In this document: positions 39,627 through 49,264 of the stretch, in pieces
How positions within the stretch are numbered: position 1 is the first letter of the stretch
Layout: every line of letters starts with the position of its first letter
NCBI GenBank assembly: GCA_963969595.1
Contig: OZ018410.1
Coordinates: 32,554,913-32,618,912 of the forward strand
Reading direction: 5' to 3'
DNA: 64,000 nt
DNA from: Neckera pumila
Taxonomy: Eukaryota; Streptophyta; Bryopsida; Hypnales; Neckeraceae
Translations under genes and position numbers: made by a program
The notes under the pieces: model-generated
Databases searched by the model: none
What the model was told of the DNA's origin: nothing
What the model saw: only the letters and a program-made list of their open reading frames with translations

Positions 39627-40558
39627 TTAACCCCTAAAGGACCAACATGCGTTTTTTGGCCGTATAGAAATTTTGGGCAGGTACGTGTGACTAGAGATAT
39701 CCATATTTGAGGCTGAAATTTTAATAGAAGGTGGGGGCGAGGAATATCTTCATGTGTACCAAGTTTCATGACATTTCAAAATACGAGTCAAAAGTTGTGA
39801 CCTGATATGTTACTTTTTTTCGTAACCGGGCAGTTTGGGCAGATCAGAAAAAATCATTGTTTCCGAATTTTTTTTTTTGAAATTGGTTCTCTACATTTAT
39901 ATATACTTAAAAAGCTTTGAGTCACTCCATTTCAATCAATGAGTTAAAAGTTATGAGGGTTTAGGGTTTGCGGGCAGTTATGGATTCTCTACTCTAAAAA
40001 AAACTTTAAAGTCGTTTATTTAACTCAATTTTCAATATTTTTGGAAAAAAATAAAATCTTAGGATGTAGATTGATTATTACAACATTACAACCGTTGGGA
40101 TTGGCATTTTTAAATTCCATGATTAAATTTTTAACAATTTAGTGTTTTGAGTCATTTTCTACTTCTTTCTACTTGCTATTTTTTTCCTATATGTTGTACA
40201 ATTCCGAATGATGTGAAATTTTTCATGCATATAGACAACTTGTTTAGGAAACTGAATTTAAGGAAGCACCACCTTTATCGGCATTTTTTCATTGAAAAGT
40301 GAGCTTGCAAAGTGCAGCTGCCCGGTTTTTCGCAGGATTGAAAAAATGGTTTTCAAGACTTTGAATGCTTATATCTTATGATCCACACGGTGGAATTTTC
40401 TGAAATTTTTACCACATGTTTTCAAAATATCATACTACAAGATTCTACGGTTACATGTGTCAAAAATTGTTTTTTTCCAAAAATTTGGTAGTTGTATTAG
40501 AAATGGCAGTTTTGGAGCATTTTTGGTGATTACATAGTCACGAAACTTTAGGGGTTAA
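39627..40558 (+). mobile_element. TTAA-family (piggyBac-like) element, copy 3
   Basis: The borders are TTAA|CCCCTAAAGGACC and ..GAAACTTTAGGGG|TTAA; the length is 932 bp. It is nested inside the 37669-41143 element, which is itself inside the giant transposon: three levels of insertion. Confidence 0.92.
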
Positions 40559-40972
40559 CCATGTTGATGTGGTGGCATAGCTTATTACCACCTTGTGTGG
40601 TTTTGCCGTCATTGGTTATATGTTTCAACAGAGGCTACAAGGGCTCAAATCTGCTTTTTATTACACAATCGCAAAATTGACTGTTAAGCTTCCTTAGCCT
40701 TAAAAAGTTTGTTGGTAAGGCAGTTTCTGAAGATCTACTATGAGTTAGATCTGCTCATTAATAAGCAGATTCTTTGAACCTACTGTTTGGTGTGCTATAG
40801 AGCTACTCCCCCAAAATATACTTAGATACTATTATCATAATAACGTAAGGCTATTGCATCTCATTTTTCAAAGAGCACATCATAATCTAAAATATGTGTA
40901 AGCATATATTAAATATGTCTCAATATTGCACATTTCCTAGTCAAGAATCTAATACTAGGGGACGAAATCTGG

Positions 40973-40973
<1 letters not shown>

Positions 40974-41006
<33 letters not shown>

Positions 41007-41058
41007 AAATATCATTTTAAGCAAAAAAAAAAAAAGGGGGGGGGGGGGGGGGGGGGGG
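40974..41058. repeat. Poly-A tracts and a poly-G tract
   Basis: A run of about 26 A is followed 30 bases later by about 13 A directly joined to about 22 G. Such joins are hard to sequence and may contain length errors. Confidence 0.85.
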
Positions 41059-42399
41059 TCAAGAAATTACGTGGCAGTCGCTCGACCACGTCAGACAGCA
41101 GGGGAACTCAGAGCCCTCTAATACCCCCGAATCTCATCTAATGATTGTCACTTCTCACTGCAATTGATTCTACAACATTTTGCAACTCGGCTTTTTTTGC
41201 ACAACATCTATGAGTCTTCTCTTGATTGTCAACTTTGCGCTTCTCTGCGTACCAAACCCAGTAATCAGGGCCTAAAATAGGGAGAAATGTCCAAATTCAG
41301 TGACGGGTCCTAATTTTGTAACAGATCCAAAGCCAATGTTTTCTTCAAAATTGATGCAATTAGGACAAGACCCTTCCATTATGCGACTGGACTCTATTTC
41401 TCTCCACTGTGAACCTAAACCCTGAATATCGCACACAGAGACATAAAATTTGTCGCACCCGCAAAGCTAAATCCTATTAACACAAGCTCAAGTCTGTTGA
41501 ACGCATGCAGAATCAAACCTTTTGGAGGCTTGTCTTGGACCTTTTGGCCCGGGAGGGTAGCATACACTCGTCTGCCTCCAACAACACTTGCAAACAACAC
41601 CCTCCAATGCACAAGGCTACACAAATGGTTCCCAGAAAATTTGATCGACAATCTTATCGTGCCTTTGAAGAAGACGGGCTACTTTGCATGCTAAAATCAA
41701 GTGAAAATCCAAATTGCTCGCGGAATCGAGTAGAATTGGATCTTGTGGACTTTGAGGCGGCATCCAAAAGATCTCCTCCTTCACGCAATCTTCCTCATCG
41801 TTGCTAACACGTTTCAGCCATTCCTACACAGCCGTACTCACTTGCTGCCAAGCTGCATCTGGTCGCTGCAAATTCAATCCACCATACACAGTGGCTGCAG
41901 CAGTCCCCATCTTTTGCGAACCCTATGCACAAATTTCCACAAAACAACGTAAACCTAATTCCTCTTGTTGCAACGTTCAAAATTGAGCGACAACTTTATC
42001 AAAACCTAGGAATTCAAATACTGGACCAACCGTCAGAGATTGCAATTAGCGTCTGCTATAATGAGCAAACTTAATGACAGAATCTGAGCTTCATTGAAAT
42101 TCGTATTTGCAGAGATCCTAAGTGCCCTTGACAGATGTCACCTATCACTTTCATTCACTGTGACTGCCAATCTTTCATTCATCTTCAGTCTTTTTTTTAG
42201 GAACAAAGGACCTAAAGGGCTGGTTACACACCATATTTTGTTCTTAATAGATTTTGCAACTTTGTCAAATACCACCATTTTTTGAGACAAGGCACATGTA
42301 TAATATTTGCATATAGTAGTAAAAAAAAATTAAGAGAATCTAAGGTCTTGGCTCTTCAAATTTGAAATTTAACTCTAAAAAAGGAGTGATTACGGTTGG

Positions 42400-42427
42400 A
42401 GTGGCTCCTATTAGCTTGCTTGCATCC
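42400..42427 (-). repeat. Right terminal inverted repeat of the giant transposon
   Basis: This is the inverted, gap-free partner of 26566-26590 over 25 bases, followed by TCC and then ACTAG (42428-42432). Confidence 0.9.
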
Positions 42428-42658
42428 ACTAGCTTTTCTCTAGACTTTTGAACTCTGAATTTAAACTAAATTCTAAGTTTTCATTCTACTTTTTGAATGA
42501 ATTTTACTATTTCTCATCCATTCTTACTATCAGACTTCATTCATTCATATCTCCTTCATTTTTAATCTTAAGATTAATTCTAGAGGTCTTAATTGAGCTT
42601 ATAATTTTGACTATGTATTTGAAGTTTCAAGCAAAAGACATCAAGGAAAATGATTTGT

Positions 42659-43965
42659 TTAACCCCTAAAGTCCCATTGTCCCTTCAAGGGATAAAATGG
42701 ATTTTGGACAGGCTCCTACGGCCTCAATATTTGTTATAATTTTCTTCTAAATTTATAAAGGTAGAAAATCACATTAGCTTTCCAAGAATATAATTATTAT
42801 TTCAATCAAAGCCCGGGAGCAAAAGTTATGGCACAAAAAGCCCTTTTCTTAGTTTAGCAAGCGGAAAAAAAAAGTCAAAAAAATTTTAAATAGAAAAATT
42901 TATTTCATATAAGGTGAGTGTATCCATACATGATCACTTAAGGAATTTTGCAGCAGATGATGAATAGTTTAAGTTGCAAAAAAATTTTCATGTAGATTGA
43001 TAAGAAATATAGGGATTTCCAAATTTTCATAATTTTATTCCCAAAATTGAAGTTACTATGAATGTTGGGAATCAAAAAGTTGTTTGAACTAGTAGCCAAT
43101 TTCTAGAGTCATCCAATTCCGATCATCTAAAAAATTGCTCTTTCGCTCACTATTTCTTATTTTTCTTCCTCACTACTTTGGGACGTGCCATAACCTTATT
43201 AGTCCCAACCTTGAAAAAAAACATTCCAAACTTTTTAGCCGTGGTTGGAAATAGTGCCCCCTACAGGTTGGTTATGGGTCATGATCAGCTATGGGTGCAT
43301 TTACATTAGCTTATGTTTTTATCTATATAAAAATCTTTGATTTATTCCATTTGAATTTGTTATGTAAAGTTATGGAAATACTATTTTTTGGCTAATTATA
43401 GCATCTTTTTGAAAATATAACCTGTAGGATCCATTTTGGACCTCAATATTTACAATTTTTCAAAGAAACATTTTACAAATGAAGATCTATCTTGAACATA
43501 CTACTACTTCACAATTTTTCAATGAGTGAAAACTAAGTGTGTATTTGGCAATTCATTTTATGTGTTTATGCATGAATGTGTGCCAAAATGTTGTATATGT
43601 AAAAAGATGATGGCTTTTGGGAATTTTTTTATTACATTCACAACTCAATTTTTCAACATATAAAATTAGAAATTCAAAATGAGTAGAGCAAAAATTTTAA
43701 GTTATGAAGGTTCAAAGCCAAAAAATGTAGTTGAGCAAGGTTCAAAAAAACTTGTATCCTTCACTTTAAATGCAAATATCTTCCAATCTACATGGCCAAA
43801 GTTTGTGAACTTTCTTCTATACATTCTTACACTAGTCCACTACAAGATCCTATGGTTACACATGCAAAAAAAAGCATTTATTTTTTATTTTTTGCTCTTT
43901 GCTATAAAAATGGCAATTTTTGAGTGGTTTTCGATGGAAACAAGGCCTTGGGACTTAGGGGTTAA
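42659..43965 (+). mobile_element. TTAA-family (piggyBac-like) element, copy 4, carrying a nested insertion
   Basis: The borders are TTAA|CCCCTAAAGTCCC and ..GGACTTAGGGG|TTAA; the span is 1,307 bp. Removing the 399-bp insert at 42910-43308 leaves about 908 bp, the normal family length. Confidence 0.9.
42910..43308. mobile_element. GGTAGAAGCACC-family MITE, copy 1 (diverged)
   Basis: The ends TAAGGTGAGTGTATCCATAC and, inverted, TAATGTAAATGCACCCATAG match the family ends loosely. The internal blocks (CAATTCCGATCAT, CACTACTTTGGGACRTG, TTAGTCCCAACCTTGAAAA) match the copy at 58393 closely. Confidence 0.7.
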
Positions 43966-44710
43966 GTAATTATCTTGAAGTTGTTTTTGTCCAAGTGAAT
44001 AGGTGTTCAATGATTGCTTCATCGCCCCCATCATTCTTCATTGTGCCTTCTTCCTAAATATTGCTTAGTTTTAGATTTTTTATACAGTTGGTAGAATTAA
44101 CCCCTAAAGGACCAAGTTGCATTTTTTAGCAATATAGTAAATTTGGACAGTTGACTATGAATGGAATTTTTATCTCTTTTCTTTAAAATTTTCACACAAC
44201 ATAGGGACAAGGTTTTTCTTGAAGGCCCCAACAATTTTCATAACTTTTGACTTATCTACATGATTAAAAAGTTATTGTTAGATATGTTTTTTTCTCCATA
44301 GCCGAGCAATCCAGGCATATTAGAAACAAAAATTTGAAATTGGTTTTTTAGATTTATATAAATGTAGAAAGCTTTGAATTGTTTGATTTTGATCAATGAG
44401 ATAAAAGTTATAAGGAATTTTAGTTTGTGGGCAGTTATAGATTTTGTATTCTAAAATAAACTTTGAAGTTCTTTATTTTACTCAATTTTCAATATTTTTT
44501 GAAAAAAATAAAATGTAGGATGTTGATTTTTATTACAACTTTTCTACTATTGAAATTGGCATTTTTCAGTTCCATAACTAAATTCTTAACAATTGAGTAT
44601 TTTGAATTAATTTCTATTTCTTCCTACTTACTATTTTTTCCTTTATGTTGCACAATTCCAAATGGTCTGAAATTTTTCAAGCATATAGCCAACTTGCCAT
44701 GAAGAATGAA

Positions 44711-45640
44711 TTAACCCCTAAAGGACCAACATGCGTTTTTTGGCAACATAGAAATTTTGGGCAGGTATATGTGACAAGAGATTTGCATTTTTGGGCTGAA
44801 ATTTTTATAGAAGGTGGAGACAAGGAATAACTTTCATATGCACCAAATTTCATGACATTTGGAAATACAAGTCAAAAGTTATGGCCTAATATGTTGTTTG
44901 TTTCTCAACTCGGGCAGTCCGGGCAGATAAAAAAAATCACTTTTTCAAAAACAAAAATTTGAAACTGGTTTATTAGATTTTTATATATGAAGAAAGGATT
45001 GAATCATTCCATTTTGATCAATGAGTCAAGCGTTACGAGGATTTTCAGTTTGCAGGGAGTTATGGATTGTCTATTCTAAAATAAACTTGAAATTGTTATT
45101 TTCACTCAATTTTCAATATTTTTCAAAAAAAATAAAATTGTAGGATGTAGATTGTTTATTACAGCATTGCAACCATTGGGATTGGCATTTGTTCAATTCC
45201 AAAATCAACTTCTTAACAATTTAGTGTTTTGAACCATTCTCTACTCCTCTCTACTTACTATTTTTTTCCTATATGTTGTTCAATTCCAAAAAATATAAAA
45301 AATTTCAAATATGTAGCCAACTTGCCTTGAAGAATGAATCTAAAGAAGCACAACCATTTTAGAATTATTTTCATAAAAATCTAACCTTGTGAAGTGCAGC
45401 TACCCAATTTTTTGTAGGGCCAAAAAAAGGACTTTTACCACTTCAAATGCTAATATTTTCTAATGTACACGATGGAAATTTCTGAAATTTTTTCCACATA
45501 TTTTCAAACCAGAGTACTACAAGATCCTACGATTGCCTGTGTTCAAAAAATATATTTCTCATAAATTTGGTACTTGTACTAGAAATGGCAGTTTTGGAGC
45601 ATTTTGGGTGAGAACATAGTCAAAGAACTTTAGGGGTTAA
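44711..45640 (+). mobile_element. TTAA-family (piggyBac-like) element, copy 6, nested
   Basis: The borders are TTAA|CCCCTAAAGGACC and ..GAACTTTAGGGG|TTAA; the length is 930 bp. The outer copy reads GAAGAATGAA before it and AGAAGCACC after it. Its uninterrupted relative at 45330-45350 reads GAAGAATGAATCTAAAGAAGCAC, so one TTAA was duplicated on insertion. Confidence 0.95.
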
Positions 45641-45915
45641 AAGAAGCACCAACAACATGGACTTTTTTTCCTGCAAATGTGACTTTATAAAGTGCAGCTG
45701 CACTGTTCAATTTTGTAGGGCCAAAAAATGGATTTCTGTCAATTCAAACACAAACATCTTACAATCCACATTGTAGAAATTTCTAAAATATTTTCTACAT
45801 CTTCTTAAATTAACATTCTACAAGATCCTATGGTTACATGTGTCTAAAATGGTTTTTTTCTAAAATTTGGTACTTAGACTAGAAATGGCAATTTTAAAAT
45901 GATTTTGGTGAAAAC

Positions 45916-46251
45916 CATTAGAGCAAAAATCAGCCCTCCGGAGGGCCGCTCTGAGTTGACATGCCAAGCTATTTCAAGCTTGGCTTGTCAACCTAGAAAA
46001 GTACCCTCAATGAGCAGTCAAAGACTCAAAGTATATGACAGCTCGCCAGAACAACAAATTTTTTATTCTTTTTATTTTTTTTTAAATTTAATAATTTTTT
46101 ATTTGTAAATTTGGGTTCTTGCGCCATAGTCACAGCAGTTTTAGCTGCGCAGAAATAGGAAAAAAAAAATTTCAGACCCAATAAACGAAATTTCAGGATA
46201 CTAAAGGAGTCCGTGGAGCAGCCTTTCGGAAGGCTGATTTTTTCTCTAATG
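45916..46251. mobile_element. CATTAG-family inverted-repeat element, copy 2
   Basis: The ends are CATTAGAGCAAAAATCAGCC and, inverted, CATTAGAGAAAAAATCAGCC. It splits the host phrase GTGAAAAC..ATAGTC of the surrounding TTAA-family copy, which confirms insertion; any duplication is at most one or two bases. Confidence 0.85.
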
Positions 46252-46277
46252 CATAGTCAAGCAACTTTAGGGGTTAA

Positions 46278-47523
46278 GATCAATCTAAGTCCTTGGATTT
46301 TCTCTCTTCTTCTTCTAAATTTTTTCTAACTCCTTTTCTTCCTAATTTCTTTTCTTTTTCTTCTACTTCATCTTTTCTTTCTATATTTTTTCCTTTGAAT
46401 TATTGTCTATGTCAACTAGTTGACTTTGCCAAAGGAACAACTATTCAATTTGAAAGACAAAAGAAAAAAAACTAAATAATTTGAGATTCTGGTCCTCTAC
46501 TTGAACAATGAATCAATAATTGTCACCCTAGATTTACAATTGCTAATTGATATTTTCTTTGGATTCTCCTAATCTCTATCCTTCTTTGGTCTTTGTTACA
46601 CTTCAATTCTTATTTTTCCTTTACCTTCATTCTAATGCTTCTTCCATTAATATCTCTCTTTTCTTTTCAGTTCTTTTTTCCTAGTACTTTGATTATGGCT
46701 TTGGATAATCAACAACCTTTTGCTTGCAATTGTGGCACTAATTTTTAGATATCTAAGAGCCTTGTATAGGAGGAAAGATGAACCTCTAATTTAAATTTCT
46801 TTGAAGCATCTATTTGGGCTCTTGACTTGTAGCCTTGGCTTCCCTAGCTATAGCCTTTAATCACTCCATTGTTGGCTCCCAACTCTAGGAGCTGTTGAAT
46901 CCCAATATCATTAGCTCTGCCAGCCGTTGGATTCCAATATGTCGAACTGTTGGCAACCATCATATCTCGGCTTGATCCTCAACAAACCCAAACCATGTCT
47001 GACTGGGTATTGGAGCTACTCGGGTGGTAATTGAGACTATTTGGGGTGTTATTGGGGCTTGTTATTGGGCTATTGGAAGGTGTTATCAAACTACTAGGTG
47101 TTGGATGTTATAAAGACTAAAATCTTGATGTTTAAGATTAAACTTTATGTGTTTTGGAAACTAAACTCTGAACACAAACTAATTGGGTTTGTTTTGGAAA
47201 AATACAAAGACCACAAACTAAAAGTAAGACCATCCAAAAGAAAAATTTATCATAATTATGAAGAATTGACTAGCAATCCTCTACTTCTAATGGTGCATCT
47301 ATGGATGGGTTCTAAGTTTAAAGCTTCACCAAAATTGGAATTCAACAAAGGGCACTAAAGGTTGACATTTCCTAGTTCAAAGCTCCTTTGTGCCAAAGTT
47401 AATATAGCAATTCCTATAGGAAACATAAAACTCTTGAGACTTCTAAATTCTAGTGGCCAAAGTCAAAGCTTATCCACATTTGGAGAAACAAGGAAAATAC
47501 TACCTCAAATTTCAAGGACCAAA
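46278..47523. other. Intergenic stretch without a recognised gene
   Basis: A pyrimidine-rich stretch (46300-46400) is followed by sequence with diverged GTTCAAAGCTCC/AAAGCTTCACC phrases, like those at 19.1-19.6 kb. No supported coding frame is present. Confidence 0.4.
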
Positions 47524-48935
47524 TTAGTAGGTGTTAGTACAATAGGGTATCAATCAAAATGGCGTTTTTGCATTCCCAGGGAGAAAACTTTCACTGCTAC
47601 CAAATTTGACATCCTCCCAAAGGTTGAAAAATTATTTTTTTATCTTGAAATTTTTGTCACAACATCAAATTTATATTAATAAAATTTGTGTCAAATTTCA
47701 AGGCCAAAAGATTCACCAAAAAAAAATATTCAAAATCTACCGACATGTGTAGCTATGAAAAAAATTTCACTGCTGCAAACTTTGCCAGGCTCCCAAGGAT
47801 TGAAAAAAACACTTTGCCATAAATTCTTTTTAAAGAGATTATCTCTATGTCAATAAAACATGTGCCAAATTTCAAGTCCAAAAGATTTACATACAAAAAG
47901 TTATTTGAAATTTAGCAGCATGTGTATTTGTAAGAAACAATTTCACTACTGCCAACTTTGACACCCTTCCAATGGTTGAAAGATTGCTTATTTACCATGA
48001 ATTTTTTTTGGCAAGATCATCTCTATATTCATAATATGTATGCCAAATTTCAAGTTCAAAAGATTTACACAAAAGGATATTCTAATTCTACCAAAATGTG
48101 TAGTTGTGAGAATGTTTTTACTATTGCCTACTTTGACACTATCCCAAGGGCCGAGAAAAAAACATTTTACCATGAAAATTTTATTCATGAAATCATCTCT
48201 ATGTTGATAACATGGGTGTCAAATTTCTTATTCAAAAGATTCACACAAAAAAAGATATTCTAATTCTACCAACATGTGTAGTTGTGGGAATGATTTTTTA
48301 CATCCATGTGAACTTTTACCCACAAAATGACACTATCCCAAGGGCTGAAAAAAATCATTCACAACTACACATTTTGGTAGAATTAGATTATCTTTTTTTG
48401 TGTGGATCTTTTGAACTTAAAATTTGGTATACATATTATAAATACAGAGATGATCTTGCCAAAAAAAATTCATGGTATATAAGCAATCTTTCAGCCCGTG
48501 GGAGGGTGTCAAAGTTAGCTGTAGTGGAATTGTTTCTTACAACTATACATGTTGCTAAATTTCAAATAACTTTTTCTGTATAAATCTTTTGAACTTGAAA
48601 TTTGGAACACATATTATGAACATAGAGACAATCTCTTTAAGAAAAAGTTGTGGCAAAGCTTTTTTTTCAATCCTTGGGAGGTTGTCAAAGTTGGCAGCAG
48701 TGAAAAAAATTTCACAGCTATATATGTTGGTAGATTTTGAATATATTTTTTTTTGTGAATATTTTGGCCTTGAAATTTGGTACAAATTTTATTAATATAA
48801 AGTTGATGTGAAAAAAAATTCATGATAAAAACCCAATTTTTCAGCCCTAGGGAGTCAAATTAGGCAGTAGTTAAAGTTTTTTCTCTGGAATGCAAAAACG
48901 CAATTTGATTGATACCCTATTGTACAACCACTAAA
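47524..48935. mobile_element. Foldback element with 176-bp repeat units in both arms
   Basis: The ends mirror each other. The left arm reads TAGTACAATAGGGTATCAATC then GCGTTTTTGCATTCCCAGG. The right arm in reverse reads TTGTACAATAGGGTATCAATC then GCGTTTTTGCATTCCAGAG. In the left arm the phrase CACTGCTRCMAAMTTTG starts at 47592, 47768, 47944 and about 48120, exactly 176 bp apart. The right arm carries the inverted units (GTCAAAGTTRGC at 48508 and 48684, and a shorter 170-bp step to 48854). The centre is near 48300-48350. Long arms made of internal tandem units are the hallmark of foldback (FB-type) transposons. No protein is encoded. Confidence 0.85.
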
Positions 48936-49264
48936 ATTCACATAAACATCAACAATTGTTAGTAGTACACACTCCACCATTTCTTAGGAGAAGTCTCAAT
49001 AAGGATTTTCTACCAATAATATGTATACAAAAATATAAATAAGGCCCTCACAAGCGGCATTGCCAAGGTACAAAGGGGCTTATATCCAAAGATAGTACTA
49101 TAGTTAGTACAAGAAAAATGAGCATAAAAGTTAGTGCAAAACATTACTTAAGAACACAAGAGTGCAAGGTTTGAAGAATACTCCAATATCCTTCAAAAAT
49201 AGCTCCAAAAAAACAAACATTGGAGCAAAAAATGTTCCTAAAAGATCGTTTGGCAAGTTTTGGC
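48936..49264. other. Short intergenic stretch
   Basis: No gene was seen. AAGCGGCATTGCCAAGG near 49055 is related to 19712-19728. Confidence 0.4.

Larger units (their letters stand above)
37669..41143. mobile_element. 3.5 kb TIR element inserted into a transposase exon
   Basis: It begins CATTAGATGATATTTGGGGG and ends, inverted, CATTAGATGAGATTCGGGGG; 27 of 31 terminal bases match. A 272-bp relative lies at 57536-57807, sharing GTTCCC.ATNTGYCCAGATT and GTGGCAGTCGCTYGACCACG. It interrupts the coding frame of the transposase-like gene between ...VVESIAVRSDN and VVELIVVRNET. The flanks form an imperfect direct repeat of ~32 bp (37637-37668 and 41144-41176). It contains poly-A and poly-G runs (40974-41058) and a TTAA-family element. 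No coding sequence was recognised in its remaining ~2.5 kb. Confidence 0.75.
34301..41910 (-). pseudogene. DDE-transposase-like gene of the giant transposon, degraded and split
   Basis: This is the likely transposase gene. The coding trace starts at ATG 41910 (MGTAAATVYGGLNLQRPD). An exon from 41271 (acceptor TATTTTAG|GC) runs to 41144. A 3.5 kb insertion follows, and coding resumes at 37668 and runs to a donor at 37031 (CAG|GTAAGC). The next exon opens at 36227 (GGCAG|TTAGAG, FFTEFKKRFPNL) and runs to 34301. A cysteine-rich region follows the junction: NTCCCRYH, ETCTCSCIVC, LGDCLNCGV, RICPCE, probably metal-binding. Acidic residues in transposase-like settings are CVDFSENY (D codon 35566-35568), HVVWSDG (D codon 35293-35295, 91 codons on) and GYGKGEVD (E codon 35156-35158). 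Near the C-terminus is CFCIACSD..CYQEAHVPQW. In-frame stops lie at 41824, 41617, 35524, 35455, 35368, 35198, 35108 and 34862, with frameshifts near 37290, 35760 and 35270. I recall related proteins only as uncharacterised entries in seedless plants. The gene is inactive here. Confidence 0.7.
26564..42427. mobile_element. Giant DNA transposon (~15.9 kb) with TIRs and ACTAG target duplication
   Basis: The left terminus (from 26564) reads GG then TGCAAGCAAGCTAATAGGAG then CCACT. The right terminus, in reverse complement from 42427, reads GGA followed by the same 25 bases without a mismatch, so the TIR is 27/28 bp with one 1-base indel. Both sides are abutted by ACTAG (26559-26563 and 42428-42432), consistent with a 5-bp target-site duplication. 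Inside are two convergent decayed genes: a plus-strand RING-H2 gene starting 330 bp from the left end, and a minus-strand DDE-transposase-like gene starting about 520 bp from the right end. Later insertions add a CACTA element (31908-33190) and a 3.5 kb TIR element (37669-41143) with a TTAA element inside it. The 5-bp duplication and GG termini do not match any superfamily I can name with confidence. Confidence 0.85.
44097..46277 (+). mobile_element. TTAA-family (piggyBac-like) element, copy 5, with two nested insertions
   Basis: The outer borders are TTAA|CCCCTAAAGGACC and ..GCAACTTTAGGGG|TTAA. Inside it lie a younger TTAA-family copy (44711-45640) and a CATTAG-family element (45916-46251). 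Without them it measures about 915 bp. Confidence 0.9.

Noticed and set aside
41505..41807. Plus-strand 100-codon frame
   Set aside because: The minus strand here reads as the N-terminal exon of the transposase-like gene from ATG 41910, in frame with downstream exons.
42900..46300. LTR retrotransposon
   Set aside because: The repeated flanks here are TTAA-type termini in inverted orientation, not direct LTRs, and no primer-binding site or gag/pol frame is present.
47098..48823. Lys/Phe/Ile-rich frames on both strands
   Set aside because: Frames inside 47524-48935 come from the 176-bp repeats. The frame just upstream lies in AT-rich repeat DNA and has no motif.
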